A stretch of 64,000 bases of DNA from an uncultured Tenacibaculum sp. (lineage in GTDB: Bacteria > Bacteroidota > Bacteroidia > Flavobacteriales > Flavobacteriaceae): NCBI RefSeq assembly GCF_947494125.1, contig NZ_CANLTU010000001.1:434001-498000 (forward strand), in the 5' to 3' direction. The notes under the pieces were generated by a model, which saw nothing but the letters and a program-made list of their open reading frames with translations, was not told the origin of the DNA and did not search any database. The translations under genes and the position numbers were made by a program. This document shows positions 43,684 to 51,875 of the stretch, in pieces. Each line of letters begins with the position of its first letter. Within the stretch, counting starts at the first letter, position 1.

Positions 43684-43713
43684 CCCGCTCCCGCTAGTTT
43701 GTAACTAGTGGCG
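43684..43713 (+). repeat. REP-like palindromic element, copy 2
   Basis: Identical over 30 bp to 39276-39305 and in the same orientation, 4.4 kb away, with similar flanking bases on the right. The two copies bracket the TonB-like and receptor genes. Confidence 0.85.
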
Positions 43714-43786
43714 ATTTATGTAAGCGGTAAGAGAAATAAAATATAAACCTGATTGTGCCGATAAAGAGTAAGAAAGTAAAGTTAAG

Positions 43787-43812
43787 AAACTACAATAAAA
43801 GGTGTAGTTTTT
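43787..43812 (+). terminator. Orphan terminator-like hairpin after REP-like copy 2
   Basis: AAACTACA (43787-43794) pairs with TGTAGTTT (43803-43810) and the T run continues. The receptor gene already has a terminator upstream, so this one has no obvious gene. Confidence 0.55.
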
Positions 43813-43860
43813 ATAGCTATAACCATATCATAATAGAAGTAAATATAGCATAGGAAGATT

Positions 43861-44035
43861 AAATGCTTCGAGAGCATGTTATTTACAGTTACGAAAGAAC
43901 AATATTTTGTGTCTAATGAAAGAAATAGGTTGCTTCTAATGAAAATAAAATTTAGTCTCTAATGAAAGTGTTGCTATGCGCCTAATGGAAGTAACAACAT
44001 ACCACTCGGTATAGAGTTACTATACCGAGTGGTAT
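43861..44035 (+). repeat. Interspersed structured repeat, copy B: four 23-bp units plus hairpin
   Basis: CTAATGAAA/CTAATGGAA motifs begin at 43913, 43936, 43959 and 43982, again exactly 23 bp apart. They are preceded by ATGCTTCGAG (43863-43872) and followed by a perfect 16-bp inverted repeat (43999-44014 and 44020-44035, loop AGTTA). The run from AATATTTTGT (43901) to CTATACCG (44027) aligns with copy A at 4869-4996 with scattered substitutions and little or no length change. Differences in the hairpin are compensatory in part, which favours a conserved structure. Confidence 0.85.
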
Positions 44036-44306
44036 AATAATACAATACACTTCTGTATAAAGTAAGTAGGCTACTCGATATACAACCTTCTTCATTAGTG
44101 GTAAAATAAGTCTTTTACAAGGGAGGTAAAAAAGAAGTACTTAAGTTGTTTATGCTAGATTGTTTTTAAAGGTAGGTAAATTAAACGTAAGTTTATAGTA
44201 TTAGTATATATGCAAAATTGTTTAGGAAGAACAAAAAGAGGCTTTAAACCAATGTTTTTGTTTTCCTTAACAAAAAGTTTCGTTAAAATTCTGCATCTTT
44301 GTAGCT

Positions 44307-45152
44307 ATGCGAATTTATCCGATAGAAACAGGTAATTTTAAATTAGACGGTGGAGCCATGTTTGGCGTAGTACCAAAATCACTTTGGGAAAGAACAAATC
44401 CAGCTGATGAAAAGAACATGATTTCAATGAGTATGCGATGTATGCTTATAGAAGATGGAGATAGACTTACATTAATAGATACCGGTTTAGGTAATAAACA
44501 ATCAGATAAATTTTTTGGCTATTATTATTTATTTGGAGATTTTTCTTTAGATGCATCATTAGCTAAATACGGATTTCATAGAGACGATATTACCGATGTA
44601 TTCTTAACTCATTTGCATTTTGATCATTGCGGTGGATCTATTCAATGGAACAAAGATAGAACAGGTTATGAACCAGCCTTTAAAAATGCACGATTTTGGA
44701 GTAACCAACGTCATTGGGACTGGGCAATTCATCCAAATGCACGAGAAAAAGCATCTTTCTTACAAGAAAACATCTTACCAATAGAAGAAAGTGGACAACT
44801 TAACTTCTTGCATTTAAATGCAAAAGATTATGTAGGTTTTGATGTGTTGTTTAAAGATGGGCATACCGAAAAACAAATGTTGCCTAAGATAGAATACCAA
44901 GACAAAACGGTGGTTTTTATGGCAGATTTACTACCAACTGCAGGACATATACCATTACCTTATGTAATGGGCTACGATACAAGACCATTGCTAACATTAA
45001 AAGAAAAAGAAGCCTTTTTAAACGAGGCAGCAGATAAAGAATATTACTTGTTTTTAGAGCACGATGCTTATAATGAGCTAGTAACTGTAAAGCATACTGA
45101 AAAAGGAGTACGATTAAAAGAGAGTTATAAATTTACAGATATATTTAATTAA
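44307..45152 (+). CDS. MBL-fold metallo-hydrolase
   Basis: The 281-residue cytoplasmic protein has the metallo-beta-lactamase signature T-H102-L-H104-F-D106-H107-C-G-G, the upstream D-T-G-L-G strand (58-62), and later metal-site candidates in K-D-G-H-T-E, M-A-D-L-L-P-T and L-E-H-D-A-Y. The length and the W-E-R-T-N-P-A-D-E-K-N segment fit the AHL-lactonase/YtnP-like subgroup, but the substrate cannot be named. It is followed after 10 bases by the subtilisin-like gene, so the two are likely cotranscribed. Confidence 0.9.
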   Translation: MRIYPIETGNFKLDGGAMFGVVPKSLWERTNPADEKNMISMSMRCMLIEDGDRLTLIDTGLGNKQSDKFFGYYYLFGDFSLDASLAKYGFHRDDITDVFLTHLHFDHCGGSIQWNKDRTGYEPAFKNARFWSNQRHWDWAIHPNAREKASFLQENILPIEESGQLNFLHLNAKDYVGFDVLFKDGHTEKQMLPKIEYQDKTVVFMADLLPTAGHIPLPYVMGYDTRPLLTLKEKEAFLNEAADKEYYLFLEHDAYNELVTVKHTEKGVRLKESYKFTDIFN

Positions 45153-45162
45153 GATAGAGAAT

Positions 45163-46803
45163 ATGAGAGTTTTAAAGCCAGTATTTTATTCAGCAGTAGC
45201 TGTGGCAATCCTTGCTAGTTGTAAAACAGTTAGTAAAGTACCTGTACCAACAGGGTCTAATATCGTAGTGAACCTTCCAGCTAAAAAAGCAAAGTTAACT
45301 GATAGCGAAAAAGACAATTGGCAACACTTAGATTTAGCAACCGATACCATTCCAGGAATGAGTGTGCACAAAGCATATGATTTCTTAAAAGGAAAGAAAA
45401 GTGTAGCTGTTGTAGTAGGAGTTGTTGATTCTGGTACCGATTTAAAACACGAAGATTTAGTTGATGTTGCTTGGGTAAATACCAAAGAAATAGCAGGTAA
45501 TGGAATAGATGATGATAAGAATGGATATGTTGATGATATTAACGGATGGAATTTCTTAGGGAAATCATACAAAGAGCATTTAGAATACGAACGTATTTTA
45601 ATGAATCCATCAGTAGCCGATGCAGAAACTTTAGCAGAAGTAAAGGCATTTCAAGAAGAAAAAATTGAAGGAGCTAAAAAGAATAAAACACGTTATACTC
45701 AAATGTTAGCAGGAGTTACAGCATCAGATGCTGGTTTGGCTAAGTATTTTAAAAAACCTGATTATACAATTAAAGAAGTAGAAGCTATAAATACTACTGA
45801 CCCAGAATTACTTAAAGCTGTAGGAATGGCAAAAAGAATGAATGGGTTTGGACTATCTTTAGTAAATGCTAAGAAAGAAATTTCTAAGTTAGTTGGTAAT
45901 GCTCAAAAAACAATTGACGGAGAAAACTTAAAAACAGATTACCGTACAGTTGTAGGAGACAATGCGTACGATATTAAAGACAAGCCAGGTTCTGGAGATG
46001 GTAACACGGGGCACTCTGAAAAAGGAGAAGCACACGGGTCGCACGTTTCTGGTATTATTGGAGCAACTCGTAACAATGGTAAAGGAATGGACGGAGTTGC
46101 AAACAATGTAAAAATGATGGCAGTACGTTCTGTATCAGATGGTGATGAGTACGATAAAGATGTAGCTTTAGGTATTCGTTATGCAGTAGATAATGGAGCA
46201 AAAGTAATTAATACAAGTTTTGGTAAAGGATTTTCTCCAAACAAAGAATGGGTTTACGATGCAATTAAATATGCAGCATCTAAAGATGTGTTAATTGTAA
46301 ATGCAGCAGGAAACGATGGTAAAAACATCGATGTAGAAAAAACATTTCCAAACGATGCTCCAGATTTAGTAAACGAAGTTGCAGATAACTTTTTAACGGT
46401 AGGAGCAATGAGTGCTAACTATAGTAAAGAATTACCAGCTGCTTTTTCTAACTACGGTAAAATAAATGTAGATGTATTTGCACCAGGAGTTCAGGTACAT
46501 TCAACAACGCCAGATGGAGAATACAAAAAATTTAGTGGAACGTCTATGGCATCACCAGCAACAGCGGGAGTAGCAGCATTGGTACGTTCTTATTATCCAC
46601 AATTATCTGCAGTTCAGGTAAAGCATATTTTAATGAACTCAGGATCTAAAATAGATTTAGAAGTTATCAAACCAGGAACAGGTGCTAGATACGGATCTAA
46701 AGAAGAAATTGTTCCTTTTGCAGATTTATCAGTTTCAGGTCGTGTTGTTAATGCATATAATGCAGTAAGAATGGCAGACAGAATGGTAAACGGAAGAAAA
46801 TAA
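45163..46803 (+). CDS. Subtilisin-like (S8) peptidase lipoprotein
   Basis: The 546-residue protein has a lipoprotein signal with lipobox I-L-A-S-C20 and a complete S8 catalytic triad: D89 in G-V-V-D-S-G-T-D, H291 in H-G-S-H-V-S-G, and S461 in G-T-S-M-A-S-P, with N384 as oxyanion residue in A-A-G-N-D. About 200 residues separate Asp from His, more than twice the usual distance; the insert (about 105-285) is mostly helical and charged. No propeptide or T9SS sorting domain is visible, so it is probably retained at the outer membrane. A terminator follows at 46823. Confidence 0.93.
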   Translation: MRVLKPVFYSAVAVAILASCKTVSKVPVPTGSNIVVNLPAKKAKLTDSEKDNWQHLDLATDTIPGMSVHKAYDFLKGKKSVAVVVGVVDSGTDLKHEDLVDVAWVNTKEIAGNGIDDDKNGYVDDINGWNFLGKSYKEHLEYERILMNPSVADAETLAEVKAFQEEKIEGAKKNKTRYTQMLAGVTASDAGLAKYFKKPDYTIKEVEAINTTDPELLKAVGMAKRMNGFGLSLVNAKKEISKLVGNAQKTIDGENLKTDYRTVVGDNAYDIKDKPGSGDGNTGHSEKGEAHGSHVSGIIGATRNNGKGMDGVANNVKMMAVRSVSDGDEYDKDVALGIRYAVDNGAKVINTSFGKGFSPNKEWVYDAIKYAASKDVLIVNAAGNDGKNIDVEKTFPNDAPDLVNEVADNFLTVGAMSANYSKELPAAFSNYGKINVDVFAPGVQVHSTTPDGEYKKFSGTSMASPATAGVAALVRSYYPQLSAVQVKHILMNSGSKIDLEVIKPGTGARYGSKEEIVPFADLSVSGRVVNAYNAVRMADRMVNGRK

Positions 46804-46822
46804 TAATAGTATAGAGAAAACG

Positions 46823-46856
46823 AAAAGAGCATTATTATTTTGATGCTCTTTTTTTG
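46823..46856 (+). terminator. Terminator of the S8 peptidase gene
   Basis: AAAAGAGCAT (46823-46832) pairs with ATGCTCTTTT (46843-46852), and the T run continues. It rules out a start at 46840 for the next gene. Confidence 0.8.
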
Positions 46857-46869
46857 TTATAAGCAATTG

Positions 46870-47274
46870 ATGAAGTTAGCGTTTGATAAATTAAAAAAAG
46901 AAATAAGTATTAAAGATGATGTAGCCAATCATACATGGCTGATTATTATTTTAATGTTGGTAAATTTCTTTAATATGGGCTTTCAATTATCGTATATGAG
47001 TTTTAATAAAAACGAAGCCCTTTTTATTTTAATAGTAGTACTTGCACTAGTTTCAATAATTGTAATACTTTTCTTTTTTATAAAAAGATCATGGAGATCC
47101 AATTATAAATTGGAGCAGATAGAAGGTGTTGAAGTGAAAAAGATTTATGGAAAAGAGCGTATCTTTTTAAAATTAGTAAACGGAAAAAAACGAAGTTTTC
47201 CTATTTTAAAGAACAAAGAAGAAATAGAGAACTTAAAGAATACATTAATCAGAATGGGACTTAAATTAGTTTAA
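46870..47274 (+). CDS. Two-helix membrane protein with a cytoplasmic C-terminal domain
   Basis: From the ATG at 46870 (MKLAFDKLKKEIS) the protein has 134 residues: a charged N-terminus, two membrane segments (about 20-40 and 51-74) and a C-terminal soluble part of about 55 residues with basic strands (VEVKKIYGKERIFLKLVNGKKRSFPIL). I do not recognise the family. It starts after the peptidase terminator and its stop codon is one base from the ATG of the M1 peptidase gene, so it belongs with that gene. Confidence 0.7.
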   Translation: MKLAFDKLKKEISIKDDVANHTWLIIILMLVNFFNMGFQLSYMSFNKNEALFILIVVLALVSIIVILFFFIKRSWRSNYKLEQIEGVEVKKIYGKERIFLKLVNGKKRSFPILKNKEEIENLKNTLIRMGLKLV

Positions 47275-47275
47275 A

Positions 47276-49123
47276 ATGAAAAAAATAATACTAGGACTTT
47301 CAATATTGTCGATAGTTTCTTGTGCTACAGCATCTAAAAAAATAGAAAAGGAGTATGCACAAAAACCAGCTTCAACAAGCAGTACATATTGGCAACAGCA
47401 TGTAGATTATACAATGGATATAGATATGGATGTAAAAACATATCAATACAAAGGAAATCAAAAATTAGTATACACTAATAATTCACCAGATGCATTAAAT
47501 AAAGTATTTTATCATTTATACTTTAATGCATTTCAGCCTGGTTCACAAATGGATGTACGTTCGAGAAACATAAAAGATCCAGATAAAAGAGTAGGAGACA
47601 GAATAAGTAAATTATTGCCGTCGGAAATAGGATTTATAAAAGTAAGTTCATTAAAACAAAACGGAGCTACTGTAAAGCACGAGACAGTAGGAACTATTTT
47701 AGAGGTAACGTTAAATAAAGCAATTCAACCAGGAGAAAGTGTAACTTTCGATATGGTTTTTGATGCACAAGTACCAAAACAAATTAGAAGGTCAGGTCGT
47801 GATAGTAAAGAAGGAGTAGCATTATCTATGACACAATGGTACCCTAAAATGGCTGAGTATGATTTTGAAGGATGGCATACGCCACCTTATTTAGGTCGTG
47901 AGTTTCACGGAGTTTGGGGTAATTTTGATGTAACATTACATATTGATAAAAACTATGTAGTAGGAGGTACTGGATATGTACAAAACGCACAAGAAGTAGG
48001 GCACGGATATGAAAATAAAAGTGAAGCATTAAACTTACCTTCAGGAGATAAATTAACTTGGAAGTTCAAGGCACCAAATGTACACGACTTTACTTGGGCA
48101 GCAGATCCAGATTATATTCATGATACTTATAAAATGGAAAACGGAATAGATTTACACTTTTTATATAAAAAGAGTTTATCACCATTTTACCAAGAAAACT
48201 GGAAGAAACTACAGCCAAAAACAGCTGAGTTAATGAACTATTTTAGTAAGAATATCGGCCAATACCCATACAAACAATACTCGGTAATCCAAGGAGGAGA
48301 TGGAGGTATGGAGTATGCAATGTGTACTTTAATAACAGGAAAACGTAAGTGGGGAAGTTTGTTTGGTGTAACAGCGCACGAATTAGCACATACATGGTTC
48401 CAGTTTTTATTAGCAACAAACGAAAGTAAACATCCTTGGATGGATGAAGGTTTTACAACGTATATATCTAATAAAGCAGAAAACGATATTTTAAATAAAG
48501 GAGAGGAGAATCCGCATTCAGGATCATATAGATATTATAACTATGTGGTAAAGAATAATGCAGAGGAACCATTATCAACACATGCAGATAGATATCATAC
48601 TAATACAGCTTATGGAATGGGAAGTTATTCGAAAGGAAATATCTTTTTAACACAGTTAGAATATATTATAGGAAAAGAAGATGTAGCGAAAACATTGAAA
48701 AAATATTTCACTGATTTTTCATTTAAACATCCAACACCAAATGATATTAAAAGAACAGCAGAGAGAGTTTCGGGAATGCAGTTAGATTGGTTTTTAAATG
48801 AATGGACACAAACTACACATACGATAGATTATGGAGTAAAATCTGTAGAAGGAAAAGAAGTAACTTTAGAAAGAATAGGACAAATGCCAATGCCTATAGA
48901 TGTTGAGGTAACGTATACAGATGGTACAAAAGAAGCATTTAATATACCTTTACGTATGATGCGTGGAGAAAAACCAACAAATGCAACAACAATTAAAGAC
49001 TGGACTTTTGCGCATCCAACATATACATTTACTACGTCTAAAAATGTAAAATCGGTAGAAATAGATCCATCAAAATTAATGGCAGATATTAATTTAGATA
49101 ATAATAGTTTTACAAAAGAGTAA
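47276..49123 (+). CDS. M1-family metallopeptidase lipoprotein
   Basis: The 615-residue protein has a lipobox at L-S-I-V-S-C16. The gluzincin site is complete: H368-E369-x-x-H372, then E391 in W-M-D-E-G-F-T-T-Y after 18 residues. The substrate exopeptidase motif appears as G-G-D-G-G-M-E-Y-A. The N-terminal half is the M1 saddle domain. It probably removes N-terminal residues from peptides at the outer membrane or in the periplasm. It ends at a bidirectional terminator. Confidence 0.93.
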   Translation: MKKIILGLSILSIVSCATASKKIEKEYAQKPASTSSTYWQQHVDYTMDIDMDVKTYQYKGNQKLVYTNNSPDALNKVFYHLYFNAFQPGSQMDVRSRNIKDPDKRVGDRISKLLPSEIGFIKVSSLKQNGATVKHETVGTILEVTLNKAIQPGESVTFDMVFDAQVPKQIRRSGRDSKEGVALSMTQWYPKMAEYDFEGWHTPPYLGREFHGVWGNFDVTLHIDKNYVVGGTGYVQNAQEVGHGYENKSEALNLPSGDKLTWKFKAPNVHDFTWAADPDYIHDTYKMENGIDLHFLYKKSLSPFYQENWKKLQPKTAELMNYFSKNIGQYPYKQYSVIQGGDGGMEYAMCTLITGKRKWGSLFGVTAHELAHTWFQFLLATNESKHPWMDEGFTTYISNKAENDILNKGEENPHSGSYRYYNYVVKNNAEEPLSTHADRYHTNTAYGMGSYSKGNIFLTQLEYIIGKEDVAKTLKKYFTDFSFKHPTPNDIKRTAERVSGMQLDWFLNEWTQTTHTIDYGVKSVEGKEVTLERIGQMPMPIDVEVTYTDGTKEAFNIPLRMMRGEKPTNATTIKDWTFAHPTYTFTTSKNVKSVEIDPSKLMADINLDNNSFTKE

Positions 49124-49142
49124 AGAAGATAATTATATTTAT

Positions 49143-49177
49143 AAAAAAGGTTGAGAAAATTTCTCAGCCTTTTTTTA
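49143..49177. terminator. Bidirectional terminator between the M1 peptidase and AraC genes
   Basis: An A run, GGTTGAG / CTCAGCC stem and T run (49143-49177). The stop codon of the minus-strand AraC gene (49164-49166) lies inside the stem. Confidence 0.8.
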
Positions 49178-49991
49178 TGAGTTCTTTTTGAAGATCAGAA
49201 GGGTTATAACCCGTTTGTTTTTTTACAAAAACACTAAAGTTAGAAGGACTATCGAAGTTATAATTATAAGCAATTTCTTTATGACTTAGTTCTTTAAAAG
49301 CTAAGTCACGCTTAATATTCAATATTAAAATATTATGAATGTATTTCAAAGGAGTAGTGTTTAATTCGTTTTTTACTAATTGGGTTAGTTTTTTACTAGA
49401 AACATTTAAAGCAAGGGCGTATTCATTAATAGTTTTTGAATTAATATGAATATCAACTAAGTCAATAAATTGAATAACAATTTTTGAAGTTTGTTTAAAA
49501 TAATTGTTTGAATTCGTACTATTTTCTTCTAAAGAATACAAAAGAGTAGAAAGCAAGTGTATTGATTTTTCTTTATAAAATTCAGATTTGCTTTTTTGAA
49601 TATTGAGAATGGTGTTTAATAAAGCAAAGAAAGCAGTAGTTAGTTTTGGGTTTTTATGATAAACAATAGAAGATTCAGAATAATTCTTCAGCAAGAAAAA
49701 AGCTTCAGAAAAAAGCATTTCTTTAGTAAACTGTATCATTAAACCATCAGCTTCAAAATGTCTTTTTACTAAGTGTAATTGCTTAGGTTTTATAATATAA
49801 CAACTATTCTCTTCAATAGGAACCTTATTAAAATCGATAAGCTGATAACCACCGCCTTTTTCAAAAAACATAATTTCAAAATAATCATGTTTATGAATTG
49901 TATTAAAATCATAACTATTGTTATGAGAAATAGCTGCTACATTTATGTTATAAGCGGTAGTTAAACTATGAATGGGAATGTCATCATGCAT
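49164..49991 (-). CDS. AraC-family transcriptional regulator (cupin plus HTH)
   Basis: The 275-residue protein has an N-terminal cupin-like ligand domain (H-K-H-D-Y-F-E-I-M-F-F-E-K-G-G-G-Y near 33) and a C-terminal double helix-turn-helix of AraC type (about 175-272: INEYALALNVSSKKLTQLVKNELN and AYNYNFDSPSNFSVFVKKQTGYNPSDLQK). It is cytoplasmic. It is divergent from the YceI gene with an 86-bp gap, so YceI is the likeliest target. Confidence 0.9.
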   Translation of the reverse strand: MHDDIPIHSLTTAYNINVAAISHNNSYDFNTIHKHDYFEIMFFEKGGGYQLIDFNKVPIEENSCYIIKPKQLHLVKRHFEADGLMIQFTKEMLFSEAFFLLKNYSESSIVYHKNPKLTTAFFALLNTILNIQKSKSEFYKEKSIHLLSTLLYSLEENSTNSNNYFKQTSKIVIQFIDLVDIHINSKTINEYALALNVSSKKLTQLVKNELNTTPLKYIHNILILNIKRDLAFKELSHKEIAYNYNFDSPSNFSVFVKKQTGYNPSDLQKELIKKG

Positions 49992-50077
49992 AAATTCATA
50001 AGTTGTTTTCTGTTTTTAATAACTTTTAAAAGGAAAACGAACTATACTTTCGTATCCTATTTAAAAACTTAAAAATA

Positions 50078-50635
50078 ATGAAAAAAATAATCTTATCACT
50101 TATAGTGTTAGTATCATTAAATATAAATGCGCAAACTACATGGAAGGTAGACAATGCACATTCATCAGTAACATTTTCAGTATCTCATTTTATGATTTCT
50201 GAAGTAACTGGTAGTTTTGGTAAATTTGATATTACAGCAATTAGTAATGAAAAATTTGAAGAACCTAAGTTTGATGTTACAATAGATGCATCAACAATAA
50301 ATACAAATCAAACAGGTAGAGATAACCACTTAAAAAAAGCAGATTTTTTCGATGTAGCAAAACATGCTGCTATTGTATTTAAAAGTTCGTCTTTTAAAAA
50401 ATTAGAAGGAAAAGAGTTTGAAACTAAAGGAAATATTACCATAAAAGGAGTTACAAAAGAAGTAGTTTTTAAAGGAAAGTTAAATGGTATTATTGAAGGA
50501 AGAGATAATAAAAAGAAAGCAGGTTTAAAGCTAACGACTGTAATTAAAAGAGAAGATTTTAATGTAGGAAAAGGAATGAACCCAGTAGGAAAAGATGTAA
50601 CAGTAACAGTAAATGTTGAAATGAATCAACAGTAA
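50078..50635 (+). CDS. YceI-family periplasmic protein
   Basis: The 185-residue protein has a signal peptide (cleavage near N-I-N-A-Q-T) and the YceI lipocalin-like fold: W-K-V-D-N-A-H-S-S-V-T-F-S-V-S-H near 22-37, T-I-D-A-S-T-I-N-T, and the closing F-N-V-G-K-G..V-T-V-T-V. YceI proteins bind isoprenoid-type lipids in a beta-barrel. A hairpin terminator follows. Regulation by the divergent AraC gene is likely (inference). Confidence 0.92.
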   Translation: MKKIILSLIVLVSLNINAQTTWKVDNAHSSVTFSVSHFMISEVTGSFGKFDITAISNEKFEEPKFDVTIDASTINTNQTGRDNHLKKADFFDVAKHAAIVFKSSSFKKLEGKEFETKGNITIKGVTKEVVFKGKLNGIIEGRDNKKKAGLKLTTVIKREDFNVGKGMNPVGKDVTVTVNVEMNQQ

Positions 50636-50676
50636 TAATTTTTTTGTCTATTAGACAAAATATTTTTCCCCTTTTA

Positions 50677-50712
50677 GGCAAGAAACTATTTAAGTTTTTT
50701 GCCTTTTTTATT
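50677..50712 (+). terminator. Terminator of the YceI gene
   Basis: GGCAAGAAACT pairs with AGTTTTTTGCC (one G-U) around a 5-base loop, followed by T7. Confidence 0.75.
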
Positions 50713-50729
50713 TATTGTATTTTTAAAAA

Positions 50730-51779
50730 ATGGAACAAGCAACATTTGATGTAGGTATATTAACTGTAGTAGATATATTATCAATAGCTACTGCTATTAT
50801 GTTGGGTTTTTTATTTATAACATTAAAATCAAACAATAAAAAAGCAAATATATTTTTAGGAATGTTTTTATGGTCTTTGGCTATAGAAGTGTTAGAGTCT
50901 TTTTTAGAGTCGGTGAGTTTTCAAACCATAGAGATTCAAATGCTACAAACAACATTCGCAACCATTCCTTTGTTATTATTATATATACAAGCAACGTTAA
51001 AAATTAAATTCAAAATACTATACTTAATCTTGTTTTTACCATTTGTAATTTCAAACCTATTAGGTTTTCATGAAGAACTTATAAAATATATTGAATACAT
51101 ATTTAACCTTACGTTACTATATATTATTCTTAGAAAGATAAAAGAACACCAAAATAAAGTAACAGATTATTATTCAGATATTGAAAATAAAACGCTTTTG
51201 TGGATTAAAACAATTGTTTATATATTTTTATTCTTTCATGTATTTTGGATTCTAGAAGATATTATAGGTTTTCAAAGCGAAATAATAACTCAGTATTTTG
51301 CTTTTTTATCTGTAGTTCTAACGTTTTTTATGATTTATTGGATTGCTTATAATGGTTTTTCTCAGAAAGAAATTTTTACAACTTCTTTGTTTCAAATAGA
51401 AGAGAAAAAAGAAGTTTTTGTAGATGAGGATACTAAAGAAGAGTTTGAGCAAGTATCGGGAATTATTGAAAAGGATAAATTATATTTAGATGGTAATTTA
51501 AATTTAAGAACACTATCGGAAAAAGTAAATATAAAAGAAAGAGAACTTTCTAAATTAATAAAAACACATACCAATAAAAACTTTTATCATTTTGTTAACC
51601 AATTTCGAGTACAAGAGTTTAAAAAATTAGTAATATCACCTAAAGCAACACAATTATCATTGTTAGGCTTGGCTCAAGAGGCTGGTTTTTCTTCAAAATC
51701 AACATTTTACACAGTGTTTAAAAACATGGAAGGAGTTACTCCAAAACAATATCAAGATAGTTTAAAAGAGTCTGAGTAA
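50730..51779 (+). CDS. Membrane-embedded AraC-type regulator
   Basis: The 349-residue protein has an N-terminal region with about seven hydrophobic segments (to about residue 212) and a C-terminal AraC DNA-binding domain (about 240-345: LDGNLNLRTLSEKVNIKERELSKLIKTHT and LAQEAGFSSKSTFYTVFKNMEGVTPKQYQ). Such regulators are common in Bacteroidota and read a signal in the membrane or periplasm. It stands directly upstream, on the same strand, of the three-lipoprotein cluster (96-bp gap), which is the obvious candidate target. No ligand is known. Confidence 0.85.
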   Translation: MEQATFDVGILTVVDILSIATAIMLGFLFITLKSNNKKANIFLGMFLWSLAIEVLESFLESVSFQTIEIQMLQTTFATIPLLLLYIQATLKIKFKILYLILFLPFVISNLLGFHEELIKYIEYIFNLTLLYIILRKIKEHQNKVTDYYSDIENKTLLWIKTIVYIFLFFHVFWILEDIIGFQSEIITQYFAFLSVVLTFFMIYWIAYNGFSQKEIFTTSLFQIEEKKEVFVDEDTKEEFEQVSGIIEKDKLYLDGNLNLRTLSEKVNIKERELSKLIKTHTNKNFYHFVNQFRVQEFKKLVISPKATQLSLLGLAQEAGFSSKSTFYTVFKNMEGVTPKQYQDSLKESE

Positions 51780-51802
51780 CCGAAACTCGGACTTCTACAG
51801 TG

Positions 51803-51832
51803 TTTTTCAATATACTTATGGCTATAATTTTG
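51803..51832 (+). promoter_or_regulatory. Probable promoter of the lipoprotein cluster
   Basis: TAATTTTG (51825-51832) matches TAnnTTTG; the triplet 19 bases upstream is TTT (51803-51805) in place of TTG. The first lipoprotein ATG is at 51876. Confidence 0.5.
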
Positions 51833-51875
51833 CAGTTTAAAGTTCAATATATAATAGAACTAAAACGTAGAGATT

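Larger units (their letters stand above)
43523..44306. other. 784-bp gene-free stretch with terminators and two repeat families
   Basis: No credible gene lies here. It contains the receptor gene terminator (43554-43588), REP-like copy 2 (43684-43713), a second terminator-like hairpin (43787-43812), and copy B of the 23-bp periodic element (43861-44035). The last 270 bases before the MBL gene show nothing distinctive apart from a CTTCATTAG reverse match to the repeat motif near 44090. Confidence 0.7.

Noticed and set aside
45186..45572. 128-aa open frame on the minus strand
   Set aside because: It lies wholly inside the S8 peptidase gene, has low-complexity Ser/Thr/Pro-rich composition and no start context; it is a shadow frame.
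46840..46869. Earlier start (46840) for the small membrane protein gene
   Set aside because: It lies in the right arm of the peptidase terminator (46823-46856); the ATG at 46870 is clear of it.
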